DNA from: Metellina segmentata
Lineage: Eukaryota > Arthropoda > Arachnida > Araneae > Tetragnathidae
Direction: 5' to 3'
Assembly (NCBI GenBank): GCA_947359465.1
Contig: OX375882.1
Span: 53,504,509 to 53,568,508 of the forward strand
Length of the DNA stretch: 64,000 bases
The notes beneath the pieces are model-generated. The model ran no database searches. It had not been told where the DNA came from and worked only from the letters and a program-made list of their open reading frames with translations. This document shows positions 43,535 through 55,200 of the stretch, in pieces; position 1 is the stretch's first letter, and every line of letters starts with the position of its first letter. The position numbers and the translations under genes were made by a program.

Positions 43535-44757
43535 CAAGGGTTGTTCAAATGAAAAGGTACAAAACGACACTGTAGGTATAAACGAAGACTTTATTCAAAT
43601 TATACACCATAGGCTTGAGCACAACGATCTTATTGATTAACGAGCCGAAGGATTCTTTGTTTCCAGAATTCCTGTGGCCGTGACAAGACCCAGTCCTTCA
43701 GTTAGCCGTCCGAGTTGAAGCGCTTCTCTTTCAGATGACCAAACACAAGGAAATGGCAGAGCGACATGTTCGGGCTGTAGAGCGGATGGTCAAGCTGCTC
43801 CCACTTGAACTTTCGCGTGTGTGACCCTGGAGACGTGTGGACGAGCGTTATCATGGAGCAGAACCACACCCTCCGTGAGCAGCCCCGGTCTTTTGTTCTT
43901 GATGGACCTGCGTAGGCTTCGGTACATATCGGAGTGTCTGGAGGATTCAGTGGTTCTTCTGTGCTCGAGGAATTCAACAAGTAGCGGACCTTGGACGTCG
44001 AAAAAGACGGTGAGCAACACCTTCCCTGCTGACGCCACGGCTTTGAACTTTTTAGGGGGAGGTGACGACGCATGCTGTCCCGCTTTGTCCCTGGCTCGTA
44101 GTGATGGCACCAGCTCTCATCAGCTGTGACGATCCGCTCCAGGAAAGCGGGGTCTTCATGATACCGAAACAGCCCCATACGCAGTTCCTTTTGCTGGTCG
44201 GTGATCTGCTTCGGAACCCACCTTCCGATAACGCAACCTGTCATGAACAATTGTCCATACTGTTCCAACGCTGACATCCACCTTCACCGACAACATTCGC
44301 AATGTAACACGCCGATCACTTCTCACTAGGTCGTCCACCTTGTCGATAAGATCGGCCGTGATGACTGTGTTTGCCTGGCCTGGTTTCGGGTCATCAACCA
44401 AACTCACGGCCAGCACGAAAACGGGCACTCCATTTTCTCACTGACTTGTCGGATACACAGTCTTCCCCGTATATGGTCACCATCCGGCGATGAATAACGG
44501 CCGGTTCAACACCTTCCGCTGTCAGAAATCGGATAACGCCTAGCTGCTCCTCAATCGTCGAATTTTGCACTGCCGCGTCAATTGGACGGCGCTCTTTATA
44601 AGAGCATCTGCTCTCTCCTGCGCATGCTCAAATCCACGCCGGAGATTCCAATCGCATCCCTAGATGTCTCGCTACGTTCTCCTATAGCGGCATAGGCAAA
44701 TATGTTAACGGTTACGTTGTTACGACGTTTCGTACCTTATCATTTGAACACCCCTTG
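43535..44757 (-). mobile_element. Mariner transposon, full-length but inactive, nested
   Basis: Inverted ends CAAGGGTTGTTCAAATGA (43535) and tcatttgaacaccccttg (ends 44757), each beside TA (43533-43534, 44758-44759). The length, 1223 bp, fits a mariner. It split the reading frame of the surrounding decayed gene: ARQELSTTR before it continues as DEYREFLEL after it. Confidence 0.88.
43702..44440 (-). pseudogene. Mariner transposase, frameshifted
   Basis: The N-terminal HTH part (44428-44156) has DDPKPGQANTVITADLIDK, then VDDLVRSDRRVTLRMLSVKV. The catalytic part has TADESWCHHYEPGTKRDS (first aspartate), VLLHDNARPHVSRVTHAKVQ (second) and YSPNMSLCHFLVFGHLKE, where the third catalytic aspartate has been lost. 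Parts lie in different frames. It belongs to the DD34D mariner class by motif spacing. Confidence 0.8.
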
Positions 44758-45560
44758 TATATCAAGAGATGAGTATCGAGAATTTCTCGAACTTGTTATT
44801 TTTCTTTGAGGGACACCTGCAGAGGAATTCGTTTTAAGCATCCAGAAGCAATGCACCATGCTCGTTGGATGTCTAAAATGATGTATTCTTTGAAGATATA
44901 CATCTTTAAATCCCAATTCAAGCTAACAAAAAAAGGAAGAAAATGGTCTTTGCAATGTCTGTGTTGCCATAGTCAGTGTATTTTAAAACTTGGATGACTG
45001 CTTCATTTGCAGAAACCTCACCCTATGATGATTTTCAATTGATGAATATACTGTTAGACTATTCAAAGATACATCAAGCTATTTCAAAAGCTGCATCAGA
45101 GAAATTTGCAAAACATCTGGTATTTGCTAGAAGATCTTTCTGCACTGTTCCTTTTCGATAGTCACATACCTATTTTAACAACAAAATAAAAGGGTGGTTG
45201 AAACCTTAAAAAATCAAAAAGGCACAAAGAGTCCTGAGAACATTTACTTTGACTCCCTTGAAACTTTTCATGAAAAGAAGTTTGAAGAATTTGTTACCAG
45301 CTGTTCAAAGAAATGAATATACCACATGGATTCCTTCATGTAGAACTAGAAACTAATTCTGAACACTAGAAAACTAATTCTGATTCTGATTAATGCAATG
45401 CCTTGAAATGTGCAGACTATAAATGTAGTAAATGTTCATGCCGAGAGAGGTATTGTTTTGGTAAAAGAATACAATGGACTGCTTACTCAAAGTGAACCTC
45501 AGTTTCAGGTTTTGATGAAAATTGTGGAGGGCAATCGAAAAGCCTATCCTGATATATAGT

Positions 45561-46098
45561 AGGAAGGACTTAACAAATTGTACTAGTAACCATATTCAAA
45601 TTAAAATTAGTATTTAACTTTATATATGTATAGAAGTATGCTTTTGTATTAAATAAAATTTAATTGATCAATTTAATATTAAAATTCTATCATTTTGTTA
45701 TCACTGAGTCAAGAGTCCGTATTAACACAATTTAGCGTGAAATCGTAAAATTTCAATAGCATTGAGCTACCTTAAAAATATATTTTTTCATTCAAACTTT
45801 CCCAACTTTGTTTTGTACTGTACAGGAACAAATTTAGAAGGTAAGACTGAAGAAAATACAAAAAAAAGTTTAAATTGGCATTTTTTTGACCATCTTAGTG
45901 TGCATCAAATGCTTCAGTGTTCTCAATAAACACAATGTTACATATACCGCTGATATAGGAATTTCGCTATTTCTTCTGAAAAAATGAATTGTCTTCACAT
46001 TTGATAACAAGGAAACACATTTTTAAAAATAACTTAATCGACTGAAATCTGTAGATGCATTTATGCAAAAGCTTGAATATTTAGACAAAACTAAAAAT
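45561..46098. other. Between the two genes, XAB2 3' side
   Basis: No supported feature. The motif ccgtattaacacaattta near 45717 resembles ccgtattacacaattta at 40938, the outer edge of the long-TIR element, which may hint at a shared repeat boundary. Confidence 0.35.
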
Positions 46099-46104
46099 TT
46101 TATT
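46099..46104 (-). terminator. XAB2: Possible XAB2 poly(A) signal
   Basis: AATAAA on the minus strand, 44 bases after the XAB2 stop codon. Position fits a short 3' UTR; the hexamer is common in AT-rich DNA, so this is only a candidate. Confidence 0.4.
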
Positions 46105-46147
46105 TACAAGATTGTACAAATATTCCGTTAAATGAAATTTTAAAAGT

Positions 46148-46209
46148 TCAATTTCCTTTCAGTCCTCCAAATACTTCATCTGGCACTTGCCTTTCTTCTA
46201 ACTGTATTT
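46148..46209 (-). CDS. XAB2: XAB2 last exon with stop
   Basis: Acceptor AG at 46210-46211; stop TGA at 46150-46148. Encodes [19 protein letters not shown], matching the human end (RLEQRSVPAAVFGSLKED). Confidence 0.92.
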
Positions 46210-49200
46210 CTAAAAATATAAGAAATAATAAATTTTATTCAGACCACAATAAAATTTACTTGATAAACCATTTTTTATTTTACATATTTTAAGCAATGAT
46301 AATAGTAAAGATAACAAGTAATAACTAACTAATGATAACTTGTAACAATAACAAGTTAAAATAATGACAGGAAAATAAAATTTGAGTGTGAATGACAGTG
46401 AAACCTCAAATTACATAATATTGTTTTTCTATTAAATCCTCGGACATCCAATTGTTTAAGTTTTAACATTATTTAGTTACACATGCTTACTAAACTTGTT
46501 TCAAAAGCTCCTTTATCTACATCAGTTATAATGCTTTTTTAGCACATTTTTTCCTTGTGCCTATAGTTTGCCTATATAATGTCTATAATTTGGCATCCAG
46601 ATTTTTATAGCCTTAGAAAAATTGTGATTTCAAGACCTATGAGCAAAATGACGATATGAATGGTTGAAAACCAGAGTGGCCATGTAGCAAATCACATTGT
46701 ATAAAAATAGGCTATTGTGAGAATATTCATTATGTGCTACAGTAGTTAACAGCATACTCGTAAATTCAATGCTGGACTAAACACAATTATCTAAAAACTA
46801 TTGGAATATTACCTGAGCCACTCTGGTTCTAAACACTCATATCTCAAGTGTCTTTAAAGATATGGTATCATAAGTTAAAATATAAATATTGCAAATAAAT
46901 TTTCACAGTCATAAATGGTTAAAAATTATGAACATTGTTTCTATTTCCAGTATATTAGACACAGGGCTCCTAACAGGTTTCAAGGTCTAAAAAAGTGACT
47001 AATCAAGCAGAAAAAAGTGACAAATAACAATACTGCTAAATATATTCAAGTATAAAGATAGAAAAATAATCTATCCTCCACAGCCACCCCTATCTTTTCT
47101 TACTTTGGAAGGATATTTTTATTTTCTTCATTTAAAAAGTACATCATTTTAAAATATTAACATAAAAATTAACAAAACGTAATTATGATACATTAATTCG
47201 TTCATTTTTGACACAGCTTGGAGAATTTCCTTTTCTTTGAAAGATTGTGTCTAATTTTTGTTGTTGAAAAAGTCTGAAATTAATTTTGTCTTTTTCTTCT
47301 CAATAGAAGAATGTGCATTTTTAAAAGTCTGTCTTTGCTGACCAGTATCATCTGAGACTTTTGCCGCTCCTTTAATCATTGCCTAAGCACAAGTGCTGCT
47401 TCCTTAAAATCTATATTTTTTATTGCCTTCTTGAGTCTATCATTGGCTTTCTTTAATAATTTTAAAGCACTGTCCAGCGCCTCATCCTCTTCCTTAAGCA
47501 TAATTTTAAGTTTTTGTTCTTCTTCTATCACCTTTCTTTTCTTTGCCAGCTGCTTAAAATTTTTTTTTCCTGCTTCCAGTCAATCTTTTACTTTTTTGTC
47601 CTCTAATTTTTCTTGTGCCCTTGTTTTATATCTTCTAAATAGGCATTGTAGGTTTTATATGCAACCCTTCCCATATCCATTAGCTTTGATGTGATCGGCA
47701 CTAAATAAGGTTGATTGTCAAAATTTGCCAAGCTACTTTTAACCGTCATCAATGCATGCTCTGTCTCCTGTCTAAGGAAGGTGGTTGGAATCTTTCAGAT
47801 CTCCTGAAGAAATGGCTGAAGTCCATTAAGATTTCCATCCCCTCATTTCTGTGCCACAGAGCAGCACATGAATAGCCTCTGTTCTGTTGACAGGAATGTC
47901 GGGGTTTTCGATGGGGAGCTTCGAGCGCTTAGAATGTGTGAGACGTTGATGATCTATCCCCTTAAAAACTTTGCTGAACACAACCTTCGAGTGTAAATTA
48001 TCATACACATTGAAGATTCCGCCGTCCTTTCAGAGTTTACCCGCAATGTATCTATACCTTCTAGACATAATCAGACCCACAATAGAAATGGCAACATGTG
48101 ATGACAAAGGTTCTAAATGCATTACCTCTCCTCCTGGGGGAAAGCCATCCCCAGGAGCAGAGGCCAGTTCAGCCGTGTTTCAGTTTGCTGCTTCTTTCGG
48201 CCATTTCCATAACACAAAGGTAGAAAACGATATTCTGCCGCTCCGTATACAGAGGGTTAACATTGAGTTAATATCATCTTGATCTCCCCATTCTCATCCT
48301 ATTCCAGAATCCGAAAATAAAACGGGTCTGTTGAGACTGCTCTCAGATCTGTGTATGGTGGATGTTATCCCCCTTTTAAGTGACCGCTGGCATCGATCAC
48401 CATTTACAAGCTGTCAGCGTCTGACCTCCTAGAGGGTTCCTCCTTTTGTTCGACCTTGTCGACAGGTGATATCTCTCTCGCGCCAAATTATACGCCACAC
48501 AATACTACGAAAGGAAAACGTCAGTCATAAAGGCCACTCAAGGTTCTATCGCTCAAGTTAGGTAAGAGGGGTCGGATATGCAGATGGCCCTGCTTCCCTT
48601 AAACTTCGCCGCTTTGCCTTACTGATAGCCTTTTCTCGTGGGAAAATTTCTAGAACTTGCTGCTAATACACTGTGGGCAATGTGATGTATCCTTTTACAG
48701 TTGAAATAGTATTTTTTTAAATCCATTCTTGTGGTGGAACGTAGCACGCATTTTGAAATTTGCGCATTGAAAAGGTGAAAATAAAAATAATAAGGAGTTT
48801 TTAAGGAGTAGCACATAAAAATAAGGAGTTTTAAGAGTGCTTAAAAACGAAAATCCATTTTAAGGAGTCCTTAAGGGGTGTGTAAACCCTGTTTTTTTTA
48901 AAGAGGAAATGTGAATTTTTTTAACTGCGCACCAAAAAATTTTCTTTTTTAAATAGAATTTAAGAACTTAAAACTCCTGAAAAGGTGACAAAATGTCAAA
49001 AAAGTGACAAAAGGTGACGTGTTAGGAGCCCTGTAAACATATTAAAATTATTCTGAATTTAAACTCGCTTTATATTTTGTATTATCCTTCTCAATTAATA
49101 TGCTTGGATTCATAAAAGAATATTATCATAGTTTAAAATCCACTATTGCACCCTAAAAAAATGACTATGTAATTAAGTTCATTCTATAATTTGTCATTCA

Positions 49201-52200
49201 TATGAGATATGTATCATCCTTAGTAAAATTTTAGGAGACAGAAGTCACATGATTTATTTAAAAAGTGCTCTGGTGTCTTCAGTAGAAATAAAATGAAGCT
49301 TTTTAGTGTTTAAGCTTGTGTTTGCAGACATTCTTTTTATTCTCTTTTGAAAATGTGTATGGTTACTGTATAACTTTGCGATTCCAGTCAAATAAAATAA
49401 AGAATTTAGTCATGGCAAACTAAAAATATTCAACTAAATGTTTTGCTAGTAAAATTCAAATTCTCATTTCAAGAGGAAGTGTCAAGAAATTACTGTGAGC
49501 TACATTAGCATTTTCCTTGTTTTCTTTTACATGGCCTATTTGTTTTATAAAACTCAGTCTGGTAGAAACTAAAAAGTATCTTTTAATATTTTTTGTTCCA
49601 TAAGGGATGCTTAGATCATTTTTTGTAGTTTCATGCAGTCCTAAAAAGTTTTAAAATTAATTTTTTAAACCATTACGTTTTGTTTTTAGGGCATTTTGGG
49701 GGTCATAAATGCATTATTTTAGAAAGCATTTGGTAGAAATATATAGATATTCAAAATCTTAGGTATAAAAAAATATATGGATATCAAAATCTTAGTCCTA
49801 ATAATTATCAACTTTGTGCAAAAATATTTACCATTATTTAATGTCAAACTGTAACAAGTGAACTATAGCGCATCGTCAGCTGCAGAGCTATAAACCTCCG
49901 AACTAAAAGTGAGAACCAAAACTAAATCTCACCCCTGCTCCGATCAAGGACACCCTCAGGAGGTCAGGGAGTTATTCGGCGGCGTAGAATGAAGACACGT
50001 CGTAGCGTCCGTTATGTCGGGTAGTTATGTAAGGTTCTGTTAATAGTATATGTGTTGCGTCCACGTAATGTAAATTAGATTAATAAATGTTTGTGAGTGT
50101 AATGAGAGTTTGTCGCTTGTTCGCCCGCTTCAAGGAGGAATTTCTCAACACACGGTCACAGAATTGCGCCCTAAACGTGGAGCACGAACCTGACAAAGAT
50201 AAGTAAATTCTTCTAGAATCATTACTACCCCTACGTTCTTGCTAAACCTAGCGATGAGCAACTGTAAACTAATACATATTCATCCTGAATAGTTAAATTA
50301 ATTTCAAAACGTCAGGTCGTTCAATATGAATTAGAAGTTTACAGTGATTCAATTTCTTTGTCAATTCAATATTCAACCAGAATATTGTTCTTAAAGAGTT
50401 GCGTTTTGTACAAAACGAAAGAGTGAAAATATTCCAGATACTATTTGCTGTTTGCGAAAGTAGTGATTTTTTGTTGTGAGGAAGTAATTTGTTTATAAAC
50501 AACAAGTCAGGAAACGTTAATTGCATTTTGTATATTATTTTTATCTGTGTCTGAAAAAGTGAATAATTTTATTTTGCTTTTGTTGAATTCGAATACTTGC
50601 TTTTAAAATAAGATTTTATAATTTATTTTCATGACTCTAGAAAGTTAATTGTAGGAATTATGGAAATGTTGTATATGCATATTTGAATTATAACAAAAAT
50701 ATATACATTTGTCACTTTTGAGCAATTAGTATTTCTTTTATTTGAGGAAAATGGTGTTTTTAAAATTTTTTTGAATATTCTATGCAATATTATTTTATTT
50801 GGTATATGATTACAGATTGATAACATGGAATATTTTATGTGAACCTCACTCAGTAAATAGTTAAACATCTTTTGTATTAGTTAACCTACAAATGCTTAAG
50901 ATATACTGTTCTTTAAACATGGTATTTATTGTTTATTTGTACTATATTTTGATACTTTATTTGAGGTGGATCTCCCACATCATTTTTCTTAATATTTGTA
51001 TGCCTGCTATATTAGTGAATGCTATCATTAATTTACCTAGGTTATACCAATTCTTATTTTCTCATTTTTGCAAAACATTAGTATACTTTCATAAAACATT
51101 AGTATTAGAGTGTAATGAGAGTTTGTCGCTTGTTCGCCCGCTTCAAGGAGGAATTTCTCAGCACACGGTCACAAAACTATATTATTTTTTCTGAAATTTC
51201 ATAATTCATGATAAAAAAGTATAATAATTGAATTTCCAGAAGTTTCAGAAAATTTTTACACATAAGTGCATAGGTATAAAAAAGTTTCCTTCTCACAAAC
51301 AATAGCATTGAGATAATACAAACCTTCCACTTTTTCATCTTCATCACTTTCAAAATCACCATCCAAATCGATTTCATCTGGATTCGTATTTTTACTATTT
51401 TCCAGCATTTGTTTTTCTTCGGCCGTAGTTTCACCTCTGAAAATGTGAATATTAGAATTTTATAAAACATTAAAAAAGTTTAAAGAAATTAATTATGTGC
51501 TTTTATACATTATATCTTTTTATGCACATACTTTTCTAAATAAGATGTTAAAAAAAAGATGATATAGTTTAACTTTGAATCAGCATATTTTATTTATGAA
51601 AAGAAAAATATTTGGCATGTTTGCACAGCTTTAAAATTTTAATTTAAAGAGCATACATGTATTTTGATTACTTGATAAGAAAATACATTAACAAATACTT
51701 ACTTTACAAACTGTAATTTTCCTCTACTTAATAATGATGGTTCTTTGTTCTTTTCAAGAGAAAGGAGCTTAGCTTGGGCTTCAAGATTTTGCATACTGTC
51801 TCTTTCTTCTTCAGGAACTAAGATACAGAAACAGTTATAAATTATTTATAAAAAAAAATGCTTATTATCAAACTAAGAAATTTGTAAAATTTCTCAAAAT
51901 TAAAAGTTAACCCTCCAACTGATTACCTCAAGATATCTCGTCCAACAGGAACTGGCTAAATTTTATTTACACTGACATGATAAAATGGCACTATTTTACT
52001 GAAGACATGCCATGAAGCTATGAGGAGACATGTTGTATTACCCTCTGTCAGAAGCAATCAAAGGTGGGCTGCTAATGAGTTTCCCATGGCCACTCCCAGA
52101 TGCCATAACTCTGAGGGACTGGATGACTGGTGATTAACAACAAACATCGGTCAAGTGGCCTTGAAATAAAAGTTGACTATTTCCACACTGCAGAAATTTT

Positions 52201-55200
52201 TAAGGCTAAATGGTTTCCTGTTTACACTGAATGCATGGATGGGAGTGAGGAAGGGGTAATTGCAACTTGAAAGCCCCTGGTCAAGGGAAGATAGTGCTTT
52301 TAAATATTTGGTTAACTCAAAGACAAAAATATTTGTGTACATAAATGAATACAAACTGATATTCTGTCTTCAAGCTTACATGTCTGCAAGTACAATGATA
52401 TAAGTATTTGCAGACATGATTTCTTCTTTGATCTATAAGAAGCTTTTTATCTTTACCAAATAATTACACCTTTTCCATTTGATCAGCCCAAATAAATGTC
52501 TGTTTTGTCCTTTCCTACGAACATTAACAAATTTTCCTTTCTCCGCACAATAGTTTAGAAAGTTCATGTGCTATGACTATGTGTGAAGATTTTTAAATCT
52601 CATTTACAATATTATGTAGGGAAAGGAATGCTTTGAAGGAATGTACTAAATGAAAGGAATGCACTAAAAGGAATGCTTTGAATACCTTCTATTCCAGCTG
52701 CAGCCACAGCTGCACTCAACATCTGAGCAGACATGAAGTTGACTTGGGTATTATATGTTGCTTGAACGCTTCGTTTAATTCGAAGCATCTCTCGCATAGT
52801 GTCTTCATTCCCATGGCGCACTTCAAATTCCTTCCATGTTTTCCAAAAGTCGGAATTGGTCTGAAGAAAAGCACAAAAATAAGTTACAAAATACTCAAAA
52901 ACAGCAAGATTCCATCATTTCCAGATTTCACATGGACTGATTTTGGGAGGTTCGGACCCTAAATTACTTTTTAGTAGTGTTCAGTACTAAATACAAGAGA
53001 GTTAAAAACTATACAATAATAATGTAAACACAAATCAGGACCCCCACAGCCAAACCACTTACGAAATAGTAGCATGCATTCATAAATAAATCAAAATTTG
53101 TCCTCTCTTAAAGCTTATTTCAGTAGCAATTTTAGTTGCCCCAGCAGCTACATCTTTGGCCCAGGGTTTCAAAAAAGACTGCATGGAGTAGAAGTAGGAA
53201 GAAGCATCTAAGGTAGCTTGATGCTTAGTTAACAGTTCAAACTTTTACTAGATAAATACTATATGTTCTGTTACACAGATGCCTCGTTAAAGTAATCAGA
53301 ATGTTTATATTAACCAAACATTTTTGACACCATTGGAGAGCAGTAGCTTAAAGTTATAAACGATTTCCTCAATGATAAAGCAAAAGTTAGGAATTTGTCA
53401 CTAAAGCAAGGATTCTGGCTATTGGTTAAAAAGTAGGTGGACGAAATTTTCATTGATCTATGGTAAATTTTCAAAAAGTTACCAAAACTTTCAAAATAGA
53501 ATCTTTTGACGTGATTTTGCTTAAAAAGATGTCCCTTGTTGACAAGATTGAAAAATAATAGCAAAAAGTTGCCTGTGGTAGCCCTAGAAAATAGAACAAT
53601 GCAATATATTTACTCTTGGATCACACATTTGACTGCAATGTGCATAAATAGATCTGCTTCGATCAATTTCACCGAGTTTTCTTTCCAAATCAGCAAACTT
53701 CAGGCACATTTGTTTAGCTTCGTTATCAGTCAGCAATTCTATTGCTTGTTCATATATCTGCCTAGTGTAGGTAACTCCATAAATTTCAGCAGCCTTTTTA
53801 AGATAAATATTGAACATCTGAAAGAAAATTACATAATCAGAAACAGTAATCAAAATAATAATTTTACAATAATATTCCTAGCAGGAGAAAGTCGTATAAA
53901 AACAACTCTTTTGTCAAAATGTATTAGTTTGAAGAGTTTTTAAAATGTAAGAGAGAATGGAAAGTTTTGGATTTTTTAAAATTTTAAACAGTGACATAGA
54001 AATAATTTTACTTTGATCATTCATTGGCTCTTTTTAAGTTAAAAATGTGTGTGTAGTCAAGTTTAATAAGTGAAGATACTTGAGAATTCAAAACAATTTA
54101 AGAAATTATTTGTAAGCAAAAGGCGCAGCTAGAATATAAAAAGCAGAGAATAGCATTCAACAGCATAATTAGAAATGGGGAATTCTGCACTATCACAAAA
54201 TTTATAGAAGCACACATATGTACTACAAAAGTAATGGTAAGATAATTTAAACATGATACCTCAAACTGCTCTGTGGGTAGAACAGCTTTTGTGGCTCTTT
54301 CATACACAGCCATAGCATGGCGGGCTAATCCATGCTCTTCTTCTAATTTAGCATAAAGTAAATAAATTGCTATAAAAAGACAAAATTATTAGTTCAAACT
54401 ACATAATTAAAAACTACATAAACCCTTCAAATTAAAAATTATTAGTTCAAACTACATTATTAAAACTACATAAACACTTTTTATGTACAGCATGTGAAGT
54501 ATTTATCACTATTCTTAATATAGCAATAGGAACTGAACAAAAAGCTCATCCATACACCACTAATTTAGGTATAAAATTTACAGAATTACGAAGAACAAAA
54601 AATTTTGCAAATCAATACTTTGAACGTTACATTACGAATTGAGGACATTTGAGAATCATATTATTGTTTAAAAATTTTACATCATTATCAAACATTTTCT
54701 TTTCAACAAACAGCACAAATTAGCATAATACCATAGTGTGAAAACCGATTAATAACTAAAATTGCATTCACGAGTAAAGTATAAAAAACGTGATTGCAGT
54801 GCAAAGTCCCAAATCTGGGCGTTTTGCTAACTAGCATTTTTTTTTTCTCAAATTTTTACATCTTTCTGACAATTTTTAAAGAACAAGGAGTTAAACCTGG
54901 ACCTAATTGACGAGGCAACGCAAAATAACGGACATACTCAGAGTAAATGCCACACAGAAAAATTGGAAGATTTGCAAGTAAAATGTGTTGCATTGTATTA
55001 AAAAGGTTTTTCGACTTTTTAAAAAATTATTCCTATTTACATTTCTGCTATTTTACTATTGCAAATTCGTAATTTGCGTGGGGGGAGGGGGGCAGATCAA
55101 GATATTTTTTGGACAAAATATGCAAGTAATCCGGAATAGCAGAGGCCCAGAGGATTTCGGATTTTGTACTCTACATATACATATGTACTATACATACTGC

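Larger units (their letters stand above)
42270..45560 (+). pseudogene. Transposase-like gene of an uncharacterised animal repeat family, disrupted
   Basis: Pieces in order: KATVQEASKDTIAESKI (42280), LDNLFDNAHANAFDIIKIAQ and FLLAQRKDGRR (42475-42580), the open stretch 42862-43218 with ISLSRSSLRGQIIRNRIEQ, LIVHWDGILLPEL and VDxLPV-type block, TGEAQVHAVYEALKEWDIA, then FDTTS (43218), GACALLGNKFEEE, and PLFKRFQEFWEFLDRNKF (43388). After the mariner: DEYREFLELV (44775), HPEAMHHARWMSKMMYSLKI (44835), SHxPIL-type block, and AERGIVLVKEYNGLLTQSEP (45440-45500). This order matches a large family of uncharacterised proteins repeated in Hydra, aphid and other genomes. The conserved WDG, FDTT and RxxH/HHARW blocks suggest a DDE-type enzyme; that is an inference. 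Stops and frameshifts throughout. Confidence 0.65.
41969..45565 (+). mobile_element. Decayed DNA transposon of an unclassified family (AGGGTGGTCC end)
   Basis: The left end is taken at AGGGTGGTCCAAATTTTGAA near 41972. A decayed gene follows on the plus strand (42270-45560) and is interrupted by a mariner at 43535-44757. No inverted copy of the left end is seen on the right, so the right terminus is lost or diverged. Confidence 0.6.

Noticed and set aside
43821..44274. Plus-strand ORFs over the nested mariner (43821-44129, 44062-44274)
   Set aside because: They are antisense to the mariner transposase, whose motifs are clear on the minus strand.
51177..51470. The 97-residue minus-strand ORF as a gene
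   Set aside because: It overlaps the XAB2 acidic-tail exon in the wrong frame; the correct frame is fixed by splice phases.
53536..53943. A 135-residue plus-strand ORF
   Set aside because: It is antisense to a highly conserved XAB2 exon and has no domain.
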